From the NCBI RefSeq assembly GCF_015594925.2, contig NZ_CP087590.1, positions 186,001 through 250,000 on the forward strand: 64,000 bases of DNA. Reading direction: 5' to 3'. The stretch's first letter is position 1. Each line of letters begins with the position of its first letter. The stretch comes from Vibrio sp. VB16. Lineage in GTDB: Bacteria > Pseudomonadota > Gammaproteobacteria > Enterobacterales > Vibrionaceae. Under the pieces are notes generated by a model that saw only the letters and a list, made by a program, of their open reading frames with translations, made no database searches and was not told the origin of the DNA. A program made the position numbers and the translations under genes. This document shows, piece after piece, positions 7,317 to 15,984 of this stretch.

Positions 7317-8399
7317 CTAACTAAGTAGCTCTTCAATTCTCTTTTTAAGAAGTTCAGGCTCTTTCTCCCAAGCCGTCACTATTTCCGCGAATCTACCCAT
7401 ATCTTCATCTAAAACTAATTTTCTTCTCTCACAGAAAGACTCAAAACCAAGCCCAGCGGTTGAATTTATAGAAACTATCAATGGCTTAGTAGAACAGTTA
7501 AGTAGTTGTAATTCTAAAGGTTGTTTTACTGCCAAGTATTGTTCATTAGGATAATATTGTTGATATTGCTCTATTAACTCACTTGGGTGAAGCTTTATTG
7601 CGATATTGAGATTGCGTTCTTGACAATATTTTAAAATATACTGATTGAGCCTAACCAAAAACTCAGCGTCTTTAAATAATGGACTAAAGGTTTTAGATGT
7701 CGGTTGTGTAGCGAGAATGATATCCAAATCTTGATTTATTGATGATGAAAATCTAAACACAGTATTTACAATTTTCATGCTATCTTTTTTGCCAAGAAAA
7801 TCTATAGTGACCCCTTTATCACGGACATCTTTAGGTAGTTTTTCTGGAAAGACAACGTGGATAGCTTTACATCGAGGATCTTCGCCAAATACCCAATAGT
7901 TTAAAGGTAATCCAGCGATGAATCGACCGACTTTTTTGAATTGCTTAAATACAGGGATCTTATAATAATTACCAACACCATCCTCCATCATTTGGTAATC
8001 ATCTGCCAAGAGTCGAAATAAACGTGCCATTTTATTTCTATCGTTGTATACGAAAATATCTACATCTTGCGGTGTAAGGCATAATGTTTGAATGTAAGAA
8101 TTTAAGTAAAAGCAGAGCTTATTTCTGAAGTAATGACCAAGGTTAAATTTTCGCATAGCAGAAGAGTAAATAATTTTACCCACAAGGGTTTTATTAATGT
8201 ATGTACTCAATTTTTTACGGGATAGAAAAAATAATTGAATATTAGGAGGGAGATCAGAGTTGTCCAAAGTGCTCTCATCAATACCCTGAAAATCTGTAAA
8301 AAAAAGAATAGCGGAAGATACTTCTGGGTCATCATTTGCTTTAGATAAAGCAAACAAAAGATGCCTTAGTGTCGAGCATATATACAGACTTTTTCTCAT
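7317..8399 (-). CDS. putative sialyltransferase-like glycosyltransferase (GT52/GT38-like)
   Basis: 360 residues, ATG at 8399. The order of motifs resembles bacterial sialyltransferases of the GT52 and polysialyltransferase type: a short N-terminal beta strand start (SLYICSTLRHLLFAL), an acidic MMEDGVGNYY near residues 137-146, IAIKLHPSEL in the C-terminal half, and VSINSTAGLGFE, where Ser/Thr would contact CMP. Such enzymes use CMP-activated nonulosonic acids. With a pseudaminic-type operon facing it and LPS genes upstream in its own operon, transfer of that sugar to LPS is the natural proposal. Similarity is at motif level only, so the donor and even the family are not certain. It is the last gene of the minus-strand operon. 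Confidence 0.6.
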   Translation of the reverse strand: MRKSLYICSTLRHLLFALSKANDDPEVSSAILFFTDFQGIDESTLDNSDLPPNIQLFFLSRKKLSTYINKTLVGKIIYSSAMRKFNLGHYFRNKLCFYLNSYIQTLCLTPQDVDIFVYNDRNKMARLFRLLADDYQMMEDGVGNYYKIPVFKQFKKVGRFIAGLPLNYWVFGEDPRCKAIHVVFPEKLPKDVRDKGVTIDFLGKKDSMKIVNTVFRFSSSINQDLDIILATQPTSKTFSPLFKDAEFLVRLNQYILKYCQERNLNIAIKLHPSELIEQYQQYYPNEQYLAVKQPLELQLLNCSTKPLIVSINSTAGLGFESFCERRKLVLDEDMGRFAEIVTAWEKEPELLKKRIEELLS

Positions 8400-8443
8400 C
8401 CTAATTTCCTAATAATCAATGGTTATATCTGTGGAACATTTTA

Positions 8444-9718
8444 TTACCAAGACAATAAGCTATGTTGTTTTAATTTATCCACAATAGGATATAAATCCCA
8501 AATAGGAACACCACATAAATCTGCAATGTCTAGCAAGCTTTTCTTGCCATCCGAATAGGAAATTAAATTCATCATTAATCTGACTTCATCACTACCATTT
8601 TTTTGAGATAAAGTAGGGTATAAACCTCGCTTACCTAGCTGTGGCTCTCCAAAAACTTGAACTTCAGGATAGATGTTCTTTTCGATTGCTTCTAATGCAC
8701 GTTTAAGGGCTGTATATCCGCCCTGTAATCCTTCAGGTGTTACGACATCTGTTAAGTTGTCTAAGGATGTGTGGTATTCAGGATATTGACCGTATTTTGT
8801 GCGCATTATCGTAGCGATTGGAAGGTCCACTTTTGGTGCGCAATATTGCCTTTCGTCACTACCTCGATCATTCCAAGTATATTTCTTATAGTTGGGCTCA
8901 ATCCACTTTAATACATGTTGGGCGATATGGTCACTTATCGTGTCACCATCTCTAGATGGCAGATATGAATATGTTCGGTTGTCGCCAATACAAGTAATAT
9001 TAAATCCAGAAAAGACATTCTTCTTTAGTTTATCCAAGTGTTCACTTAGGTAAACAATCGACCCAATTGTTTCAGGAATAAATACTATTCGGTACGAGTA
9101 CCTCAAGCTATCTTGCTCTAAAAGCCATTTAGCCAAAAATGTCGTTACGGTTGGGCCGGATAATTCATTGTTTGCCATAGAAGGGTGACAGATATAGGTA
9201 GAAATGAAGACTTCTTCAGATGACTGCCCTTTTATTAACAGTTCACCATATGTTAAGTTGCCTTCAAACAGTTCTGTATCAATATGAACATGATAAAGAC
9301 CATCTTTTAAAGTCTGTCTTTCTTCTTCTGAAATACAGAACCCCCACCTATCTTTATAATAGGAAGTAACATATGGGATGGCCGTTGGCTGGTCAGGTAA
9401 AGAATATAAGTGATCTTGAAGTTCATCTAAATGAAAATCTTTTTGTATCGGAGTGCTATAGCCAAGTAAATGAAGGTTATTTTCTTTAAATGAACATATT
9501 TTTTTACCTTCAGGGTCAATGATATATGCATCATTGACTTTCCATTCCCTAGGAATTGTCCAATCAAAAACCTTTGTGCCTGTAGGTACTTCATGAAGGG
9601 TAAGCTTTGGTAAAATATCGCGAAGTATGCCTAAGGTTTCTCTCACTCCTTCACCTGTGAGACTTCGGTTTATACCCCAAAGAGTACAAGCAAGGTTATG
9701 GATATCATTTCCGATCAT
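8444..9718 (-). CDS. DUF4910 aminopeptidase-like protein with C-terminal winged helix
   Basis: 424 residues belonging to the DUF4910/DUF2172 group, which has a zinc-aminopeptidase (M28-like) fold. Visible parts are the N-terminal CTLWGINRSLTGEGVRETL signature, a metal-binding-type YICHPSMANNELSG, a PE pair (FIPETIGS), DRGSDERQYCAP and YPEYHTSLDNL, then a C-terminal winged-helix-like segment (LLDIADLCGVPIWDL). Members are frequent in polysaccharide and flagellar glycan clusters but their substrate is not established. The start ATG overlaps the stop of the AAC(3)-like gene (ATGA), so the pair is co-translated. Possible roles are amide or acyl removal from an amino sugar; this is inference. Confidence 0.8.
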   Translation of the reverse strand: MIGNDIHNLACTLWGINRSLTGEGVRETLGILRDILPKLTLHEVPTGTKVFDWTIPREWKVNDAYIIDPEGKKICSFKENNLHLLGYSTPIQKDFHLDELQDHLYSLPDQPTAIPYVTSYYKDRWGFCISEEERQTLKDGLYHVHIDTELFEGNLTYGELLIKGQSSEEVFISTYICHPSMANNELSGPTVTTFLAKWLLEQDSLRYSYRIVFIPETIGSIVYLSEHLDKLKKNVFSGFNITCIGDNRTYSYLPSRDGDTISDHIAQHVLKWIEPNYKKYTWNDRGSDERQYCAPKVDLPIATIMRTKYGQYPEYHTSLDNLTDVVTPEGLQGGYTALKRALEAIEKNIYPEVQVFGEPQLGKRGLYPTLSQKNGSDEVRLMMNLISYSDGKKSLLDIADLCGVPIWDLYPIVDKLKQHSLLSW

Positions 9719-10506
9719 AATTGTGCCTCTATAGAATAAAGAACATCTAGTGCTTCGTTTTTATCGATTATTTCTGACACGAAATTGAACATTTTCTGTG
9801 CATTTATAATTCGCATACCAGATTCAACTTTAGGTCTAGAGCCAGCGTATAGTCCATTCTTCCAAAGTAATTCACCAGCAGGGTTTACGTTTGTAATAAC
9901 CCTTTTTTCTATATCTCTAACAAATAATTTATATTTTTTTAAAGATTGAAGCCCTTGTGCATCGGTATAGTTACCACTGAATGTTTTAAAGTAACGATAG
10001 TTAACTTGTTTAATTTCTTCAATATGGTGGTAGTACGTCATACTACTTTGGTCTTCTAAATCGAGAGAAGCTATTTTGCCATTTAGCGATTTCAAGATAC
10101 CGAAAGGGGAATCCTCGGCATAGCCGCTGACGTTATCGACACCTTCGAAAAACTTGGCATTTTTACCTATTACAGAAAATGAATAAATTGGGTGTCCCGT
10201 TCGAACACTCTCATTAAAAGTACGGCCAATTTCTGTTAAAGCACCCATATGTGAGGGAGTTGTTCTGATATCAAAATTTACACCTTGAGTAAAATCAAAA
10301 TTGAACAATGGGAGAACAAGAGTGCCATCTTTACCAAGTGATAGTAGAAGGCTATCTAAAATATCATGGGGTGTGATTTTGTACCCAGCTCTTCTTGCTT
10401 CAATAAGGGTTCGTTTAATATTGCTATGCAGTAAAAGTGTGTCACCCTTATCAACCCCTGACGACGCCCATTTTTCGCAAAGAATTCGAATAGCTTTTGA
10501 GTTCAC
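9715..10506 (-). CDS. AAC(3)-family N-acetyltransferase-like protein
   Basis: 263 residues starting at GTG 10506 with AAAGG upstream. The fold family is that of aminoglycoside 3-N-acetyltransferase: LLLHSNIKRTL near the N-terminus, GKDGTLVLPLFNFDF, TGHPIYSFSVIG (the RxxHPxxS region) and later a YYHHIEE His pair that would belong to the acetyl-CoA/active-site area. In this setting it is much more likely to acylate an amino sugar of the surface glycan than an antibiotic. It overlaps the DUF4910 gene by 4 nt, a pairing that suggests opposing or successive acyl chemistry on the same substrate. No resistance role should be assumed. Confidence 0.8.
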   Translation of the reverse strand: MNSKAIRILCEKWASSGVDKGDTLLLHSNIKRTLIEARRAGYKITPHDILDSLLLSLGKDGTLVLPLFNFDFTQGVNFDIRTTPSHMGALTEIGRTFNESVRTGHPIYSFSVIGKNAKFFEGVDNVSGYAEDSPFGILKSLNGKIASLDLEDQSSMTYYHHIEEIKQVNYRYFKTFSGNYTDAQGLQSLKKYKLFVRDIEKRVITNVNPAGELLWKNGLYAGSRPKVESGMRIINAQKMFNFVSEIIDKNEALDVLYSIEAQL

Positions 10507-10537
10507 GAATTTAACCTTTTATATATAGAATTGCAGT

Positions 10538-11773
10538 CTAGTCTATAATAACACTGTTTTTATTGGCTTTCTCTCTCGCCATATCTGAGGCCTGTATATA
10601 GTAGTGCATGATAAAAATATACAAAAAGAAGGTACCAGGGTGCGAAAGAGGCACATAGGTCAATGCCGCTACTGATATAAATATGGGCAGTGTAACCAAC
10701 GGGATTTTCAACCGAGGATCTTTCTCTTTGAGGCCTCTATAGAGCGGATATCCCAGGAAAGCTAAGAAAATACCCAATCCGATGAACCCGTATTTTACAG
10801 TTCTATCTATGTAGGAATTGTGGAAGTTTTTGTTGTCAAATTGTGCGAGGTACTTAGTAACTTCATCTTTTTTAAATTTATCTTGAATAATCGTAATATG
10901 TTCTGTTTGTCCGAGTCCAACTAAAGATGGAGAATTGATTATAATGTTATAACCAACTCTCCATAGTTGAAGCCTAATCCCCCAGGATGTATAGAGCTTA
11001 TTTTCTTGTACCAACTCTATTTCATATATCGTTTTTTCATATCGTTCTAAAATATGTTCATAAGATAGCCCACAGAAACAAAAGATGAGAATAATAGAAA
11101 CGAAGGGTGATTTTTTTGATTTGAAAGTTAGATATTTTAATGTCATAAAAAACAATATTATTCCAGAAATTAATATCGCTAACCATGTGCCTCTCGTGTC
11201 TGTTAAAATAACACATGATAGAAGTCCAATGATGTTAATGTAACTTAGTATTTTATATTTAATTTCTTTTGTGAGTGCCGTTATGTATAGGCTAGTTAGT
11301 GCTAATATACTAAGAAAGTTTGCATAGGGAATTGCGTTAAGAGGCAGGCCAGAACGTCCTGACTGTTCGATTAAAAATACATTTAATGTTATTGTTAATA
11401 TGCTTAAAGTTGAAATAAATATAGTAATCAAAATAGTCTTCGGATTTACTTTTGAATATAAAGGAGCTGAAATCAAAAAGTATAAGAAACTTGAGGTTAC
11501 CACCCTTATTTCAGATGAGCTATAGCCATTTAAGTAATAAGACAAAGAGCTATAAATCGTCGATATTAAAATAATTAAGATAAATTTTGAAATGTTAACA
11601 TTAATTTTTTGAATGCGTAATATATGTAGAGAAATTTTTAAAATAATGGACAGTAATATTAATCCAACCAATATTTTGTCACCTTTATGAATTAAAAAAA
11701 GCCCGCTCAATACCCAGTATAAGGGGATGTAATGAATTATATTTATAATATCTATTTTTTTATTTACGTTCAT
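10538..11773 (-). CDS. waaL: O-antigen ligase (WaaL-like, Wzy_C family)
   Basis: 411 residues with about ten to twelve hydrophobic segments, so an inner-membrane protein. The Wzy_C/O-antigen ligase features are present: TDTRGTWLA in the middle, a large periplasmic loop with WGIRLQLWRVG and GLGQTEH, and FHNSYIDRTVKYGFIG, where the His-Asn-Ser motif lies in the catalytic loop of ligases. It would join undecaprenyl-linked O-chains to lipid A-core in the periplasm. Its place directly after an LpxM-like gene and away from the wzx/wzy operon favours ligase over polymerase; the two families are hard to separate by motif. The gap to lpxM is 2 nt. Confidence 0.75.
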   Translation of the reverse strand: MNVNKKIDIINIIHYIPLYWVLSGLFLIHKGDKILVGLILLSIILKISLHILRIQKINVNISKFILIILISTIYSSLSYYLNGYSSSEIRVVTSSFLYFLISAPLYSKVNPKTILITIFISTLSILTITLNVFLIEQSGRSGLPLNAIPYANFLSILALTSLYITALTKEIKYKILSYINIIGLLSCVILTDTRGTWLAILISGIILFFMTLKYLTFKSKKSPFVSIILIFCFCGLSYEHILERYEKTIYEIELVQENKLYTSWGIRLQLWRVGYNIIINSPSLVGLGQTEHITIIQDKFKKDEVTKYLAQFDNKNFHNSYIDRTVKYGFIGLGIFLAFLGYPLYRGLKEKDPRLKIPLVTLPIFISVAALTYVPLSHPGTFFLYIFIMHYYIQASDMAREKANKNSVIID

Positions 11774-11775
11774 AT

Positions 11776-12729
11776 CTACTGCTTATAAGGGTTTACATTT
11801 GTGTTTGGGCGTGTTTTTAAAAGCCTCAATATCCACATATATTGCTCAGGTTTTTGACTAACATAATCCTCAATACATTTATTCATCATACGAGCATCTT
11901 CATGTTCAGAATTAGTTGGGAATGGTAACGCAGGGTATATATCTAACTGGTACGCACCTGTTTTCCCATTATAACTAACAAATAATGGAACAATCTTAGC
12001 TTTGGCAAGAGTAGATAATTTCCCCAAGCCAGATATAGTGGCTTTTTTTGTAGCAAAAAAATCCACGAATACACTGTGTTCAGGCCCTAGGTCTTCATCT
12101 GGTAAATAATAGCCTAAGTATCCTTTACGTATTGATTTTATAAATGGCTTTATTCCTACGCTGCGATCATATATTTTACCACCATATTGTACTCTTTGTT
12201 TGTGCATCAACCAATCAGAGACTAGGTTTTTTTGTTTCTTCGCCATCGCTGAAACCGGCAACCCCTTTGATGCAAAGAATATTGCAGGTATATCGATCGC
12301 CCATGTATGAGGGACTAGCAAAATCACATTTTCATTATTACGTGTTAGGTTTTGCAGGTTCTCGAAGCCGTTTATAGATACGTTACTCTCTAACCATTTT
12401 GCTTTTCTCAGTGTCAAAGATGCAAAGCTCATCATGTAAGAAATAGATGTAACATAGGCGCTAAAAAGAATTTTTTCTTTTTCACTAGTAGACATATTAG
12501 GGAAACACATATCTAAATTTACTCTAGCTCTGTGATTTGCTTTGTTTTTTATCCTTATAGCCCCATTTGCTAACAACTTAGCAATAAGGTATCTAAATAA
12601 TACAGGGGTGAAGCTGAAAATAGATGCTGCTAACACAGAGAACCATGTCCCAAAATATTTTGGCGAAAGGAACTGCCATTGGAATTTAGGATTGTGGGCT
12701 TTAACATCCAAATCTTGACGTTTCTTCAT
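11776..12729 (-). CDS. lpxM: lipid A late acyltransferase (LpxM/LpxN-like)
   Basis: 317 residues, ATG 12729. LpxL/LpxM-family acyltransferase with one N-terminal membrane segment (about 28-48), the catalytic HTWAID box (H141, D146) and the very typical YYLPDEDLGPEHSVFVDFFATKKAT region that marks the MsbB/LpxM branch. It adds a secondary acyl chain to Kdo2-lipid A on the inner face of the cytoplasmic membrane. Vibrios also use an LpxM-related enzyme (LpxN) that prefers 3-hydroxy acyl groups, and I cannot tell the two apart here. First gene of a five-gene minus-strand operon; its promoter must lie between 12730 and about 12970. Confidence 0.85.
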   Translation of the reverse strand: MKKRQDLDVKAHNPKFQWQFLSPKYFGTWFSVLAASIFSFTPVLFRYLIAKLLANGAIRIKNKANHRARVNLDMCFPNMSTSEKEKILFSAYVTSISYMMSFASLTLRKAKWLESNVSINGFENLQNLTRNNENVILLVPHTWAIDIPAIFFASKGLPVSAMAKKQKNLVSDWLMHKQRVQYGGKIYDRSVGIKPFIKSIRKGYLGYYLPDEDLGPEHSVFVDFFATKKATISGLGKLSTLAKAKIVPLFVSYNGKTGAYQLDIYPALPFPTNSEHEDARMMNKCIEDYVSQKPEQYMWILRLLKTRPNTNVNPYKQ

Positions 12730-13009
12730 AGAGTTTTGCTAACTACATATTAGGTAAAAATGTATTATATAGTTAATATCACATATGTGCTAAAAGTTAA
12801 GACGTATTCCGATATTTTTCTAGCGGGACAGCCTATGTTAGCATCGTTGGTACGACACCTGCTGCTCTTTTCCCTTTCAACTGATAACTCTCTCCGCTTA
12901 TCTGAACAATGTGTGAATGATGTAACAAGCGATTGTAGTGGTACGCTGAATTTGGTCACTTAGTTAGAGGTGATATCATCACCTCATAAGTTAACAGGTG
13001 GCATTATAA
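12730..13009. other. spacer between lpxM and IS remnants, with one hairpin
   Basis: About 280 bases with no convincing gene. It should hold the minus-strand lpxM promoter. A compact hairpin, GAGGTGAT-ATC-ATCACCTC, lies at 12967-12985 just before the IS3 remnant and could be an element end or a terminator stem; no T-run follows. Confidence 0.5.
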
Positions 13010-13012
13010 AAA

Positions 13013-13880
13013 AAACGTAAAAGAAGACTATTTGGCTCTGAATTCAAATTAGAAGCTGCACAACTAGTCCTCGATCAAAAATACTCAGTGACGGAGGCCG
13101 CTCAAGCCATGAATGTGGGAAAATCCACCATGGATAAGTGGGTTCGCCAACTAAAAAAAGAGCGCCTGGGGAAAACACCTAAAGCATCAGCTATGACGCC
13201 TGAGCTAATTGATATTCGTGAATTAAAAAAGAAGTTAGCTCGCCTTGAAGAGCATAATGGAATATTAAAAAAAGCCACTGTTGATGTCGGATTCACTGAA
13301 CAATTCTTGATAATCAAGAAACTCAAGCAGAGTCACTGCATAAAAACATTATGCGAAGTTTTTATTGTTCACCGAAGCAGTTATAACTACTGGCAAAAAC
13401 GCCCAGTGAAAATTGATACTGAAACAGTAAAACTTCGTAGCTTGGTTAGCGAGGCTCACGCCGCTAGCAATGGCTCGGCGGGAGCGAGAACCATTGCTGA
13501 CATAGAAACAAATCTAGGAACAAAGTGGAGTCTTTATAGAGCAACAAAGTCCATGAAAACACTTGGGCTAGTGAGTTGTCAATTACCAAAACATCGGTAT
13601 CGAAAGGCTTCACAGGAACATATTGAGACCCCAAATCATTTAGGCCGACAGTTTGCGGTTACGGAGCCAAACGAAGTTTGAGTTGGTGATGTTGCTTATG
13701 TTTGGATAGGTAATCGTTGGATGTACCTGGCCGTGGTTATTGACCTGTTTGCTAGAAAAACGATTGGTTGGGCAATGTCATTATCACCCAATAGTCGATT
13801 AACGGGTAAGGCGCTTTCAATGGCCTAGGAATCTCGTGGTAAGCCCCAAGGAGTCATGTTCCACAGTGACAGTAATAATG
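13013..13880 (+). pseudogene. IS3-family transposase remnant (OrfA plus partial OrfB)
   Basis: The reading frame RRLFGSEFKLEAAQLVLDQ...VTEAAQAMNVGKSTMDKWVRQLKKE is the helix-turn-helix/leucine-zipper OrfA of IS3 elements. It continues without the usual frameshift into OrfB (VHRSSYNYWQKRP, then GDVAYVWIGNRWMYLAVVIDLFARKTIGWAMS, the first Asp region of the rve/DDE domain). The copy is dead: no ATG starts the frame (a TAA precedes it at 13007), there is an in-frame TGA at 13679 and a TAG near 13825, both probably former Trp codons, and similarity stops near HSD, before the D35E part of the catalytic domain. Confidence 0.85.
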
Positions 13881-14107
13881 TGTTGGCTAGATTTCATCAT
13901 ACACTAACAGGAAAATTGGTTCATGCTTGAAAGATGGTATCAATAATGCGCTGAGCTTTCTGACCCACATAGCGATCGACCTTATGTGTCCTTCCTTGGT
14001 TCTGTCGATTGCTTAGTATCATTATTTGGTGAGGGTAGCCACGCCAATATTTGTAACTCAAGAAGGGCCTGACGCTTGTCCATACTCACATAGTGAAGGC
14101 GTCAACA

Positions 14108-14785
14108 ATGAATAAAAGTACAATTTCATCTTATGTTATTGGTGGAGTGGATACTCATAAGGACATCCACGTAGCTGCAATCGTCAATGATTTTAACCAA
14201 GTATTATCAAGTGAATACTTCCCAACAACGCGTCATGGATATAAGGAAATGCTAAAGTGGATGTCTTCATTTGGTAAAATGTCACGTGTGGGTATTGAGT
14301 GTTCAGGGACGTATGGTTTGGGCTTGCTTCGGTATATACAAAGCGGTGGCATTGAAGTATTGGAAGTAACAGCACCAGATAAGATTGATCGAAGAAAACG
14401 GGGCAAGGATGACAAAATAGACGCTGAAAATGCTGCTCACGCAGCGTATAATAAATTACGCACGGTGACGCCAAAGACGCGGGACGGGATGGTTGAGTAA
14501 TACTTAAAGGTTGCCGTAAAACAGCAATGGCAGCTCACACTGTTGTGCTTCAGATGATTAGAACGAGTATTGCATCTACCTCCGATGAAATAAGAGATAC
14601 ATTAAGACATATGACTCGTATGACTTTGATTCGCACCCTAGCATCAAGCAGACCTGATTTAACAGCTTACAAAAATATTTCTAGTGCATATAGGATCGTA
14701 TTTAAATCCTTAGCTCGTCGATATCTTGAGCTTCATGACGAGATTGCGGATTTAGATAAAATGATTACACGTAGCAGCACAGTTA
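14108..14785 (+). pseudogene. IS110-family transposase remnant, frameshifted and truncated
   Basis: The start MNKSTISSYVIGGVDTHKD carries the first Asp of the DEDD (RuvC-like) domain, followed by GIECSGTYG and KRGKDDKIDAENAA with the other acidic residues. The frame stops at 14500 but resumes at once in another frame (GCRKTAMAAHTVVLQMIRTSI, 14510 onward), so a single-base indel near 14495-14500 broke it. The gene then stops matching near 14785, where an IS21 fragment begins. The C-terminal Ser-containing transposase domain is missing. Confidence 0.85.
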
Positions 14786-15114
14786 CGGGGATCCAATGTG
14801 GATTAGCCGCTTCAATACGTTCGAGTAAATAAGCTTTGTATGGAGCTAGTTTCGGCGGTTTTTTATCTCGTTGGAAATACGTTGGTATTGCAACTTTTTC
14901 CCGTAAATAATGTCTCACTGTATTTCTTGATATTTCAAGTTCCTTGGCGATACGGCGGATACTGTATCCTTGTCGATGTAACACTTGAATTTCCACTAGT
15001 TGCTCCTGATTAATCATAGTCCGCCGCTTTATCCATTAAATGTACGAACATTGTGCCTCAGGTGGGGCGATTTTAAATCGGCGTTAGTGGGGCATTTTTA
15101 CATCGGCTGTAACA
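14786..15114 (-). mobile_element. istA: IS21-family end with truncated istA
   Basis: Reading leftward from ATG 15017, MINQEQLVEIQVLHRQGYSIRRIAKELEISRNTVRHYLREK is the IstA helix-turn-helix, continuing to about AANPHWIPVTV, where it runs into the IS110 remnant. To its right lie two 21-bp direct repeats (15062-15082 and 15087-15107, GTGGGGC...ATCGGC type, 25 bp apart), the multiple terminal repeats typical of IS21 ends, closing with TGTAACA near 15108-15114. Only this end survives. Confidence 0.8.
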
Positions 15115-15953
15115 TTCTGTTTCAATGTGATGGTGGTCAAAAGTGCATTTAGACAACTAGTTGTCACAGGTTATATTAGTATCAGTAAACTTCAACAATT
15201 CCCGTACACTCCTGAAACTTTGGGACATGTAATCTAAAGGTTCAGTTTGTTTAGATGGTATCAAAAATCTTCTCGAAGATTTCTGTTAGGTGTGCAATAT
15301 GTCTTTTCAGATTTATACCGCTTCCTACATGTCTGTAATTTTGGAGTCAGCTCTAGATCTCGTCAACTTCTTGAAGACTAGATTATTATCATAGACGTCG
15401 TTTAACTAAGAATGTATCAATTTTCAATAACAATGATCCGTCTATCGTTTGCTATGAATATTGAACACTTCATAAATAATGCAAATACTATGGTTCTGTC
15501 AATTTTTTATCGATGCACATTGCTCAGTAAGGTTAACGTCAGTAGAACTGTAAACTTTTTGGTCGCGTGTTACGCTCTGCCAAATCCGCTGCGAATAACA
15601 TACAGGTGAACGCTTTTATGCCTTTACTTGATTTACTCACGTTTATGTCTGCACCATTATTAAATTAAGTAGTTGATTTTGAACCGACGCCATAGTCTCC
15701 GTGTTAATTCAATACCAAATAGTTCCTTTTTATCCCATTATAATTTCAGCTGCTAATCTATGAGCTGATGATATATTCATTAAATATGGGTCCAATGGAC
15801 TCTTACATTACAAGGATAGGTTGGGGGGATAGTGGTGATTTGATCTCGATTATTTGAATTAATCGACGCTTACAAGTTCGCATATAAGGTCTCGCTATTG
15901 TACAATTGGCTACTAAAAAATTTCATATCTGCGATTAGGAGTTTGACCTAAGA
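15115..15953. other. long leader region before wzz, no gene recognised
   Basis: About 840 AT-rich bases without a credible coding frame. Two perfect or near-perfect dyads are visible: GACAACTAGTTGTC (15152-15165) and AAATCTTC-TC-GAAGATTT (15265-15282). It should contain the promoter of the O-antigen operon and a long untranslated leader; I could not fix a -35/-10 pair. Confidence 0.5.
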
Positions 15954-15963
15954 GCGGTAGCGT
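15954..15963 (+). promoter_or_regulatory. ops / JUMPstart core (RfaH recruitment site)
   Basis: GCGGTAGCGT, within GAGCGGTAGCGTAGA, matches the ops core GGCGGTAGCGT of JUMPstart elements. It lies about 20 nt before the wzz start, in the transcribed leader, where RfaH is loaded onto paused RNA polymerase to prevent termination in long surface-polysaccharide operons. The following operon runs about 26 kb, as expected for such control. Confidence 0.65.
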
Positions 15964-15984
15964 AGAAACTAACAGGGGATCTTG

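Noticed and set aside
9715..10506. Antibiotic resistance gene (aminoglycoside acetyltransferase)
   Set aside because: The AAC(3) fold is shared by sugar-acylating proteins in glycan clusters, and the operon context is LPS synthesis.
12760..12963. Short open frames on both strands between lpxM and the IS3 remnant
   Set aside because: Open on both strands by chance, no ribosome site, no recognisable protein.
13921..14042. Minus-strand frame ending ...VDRYVGQKAQRIIDTIFQA, possibly related to a second fragment near 15250-15340 ending ...EIFEKIFDTI
   Set aside because: The tails look alike but the match is too short to call a gene or a duplicated fragment; no family recognised.
15412..15609. 65-residue frame in the leader before wzz
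   Set aside because: No ribosome site or resemblance to known leader peptides; composition like random AT-rich DNA.
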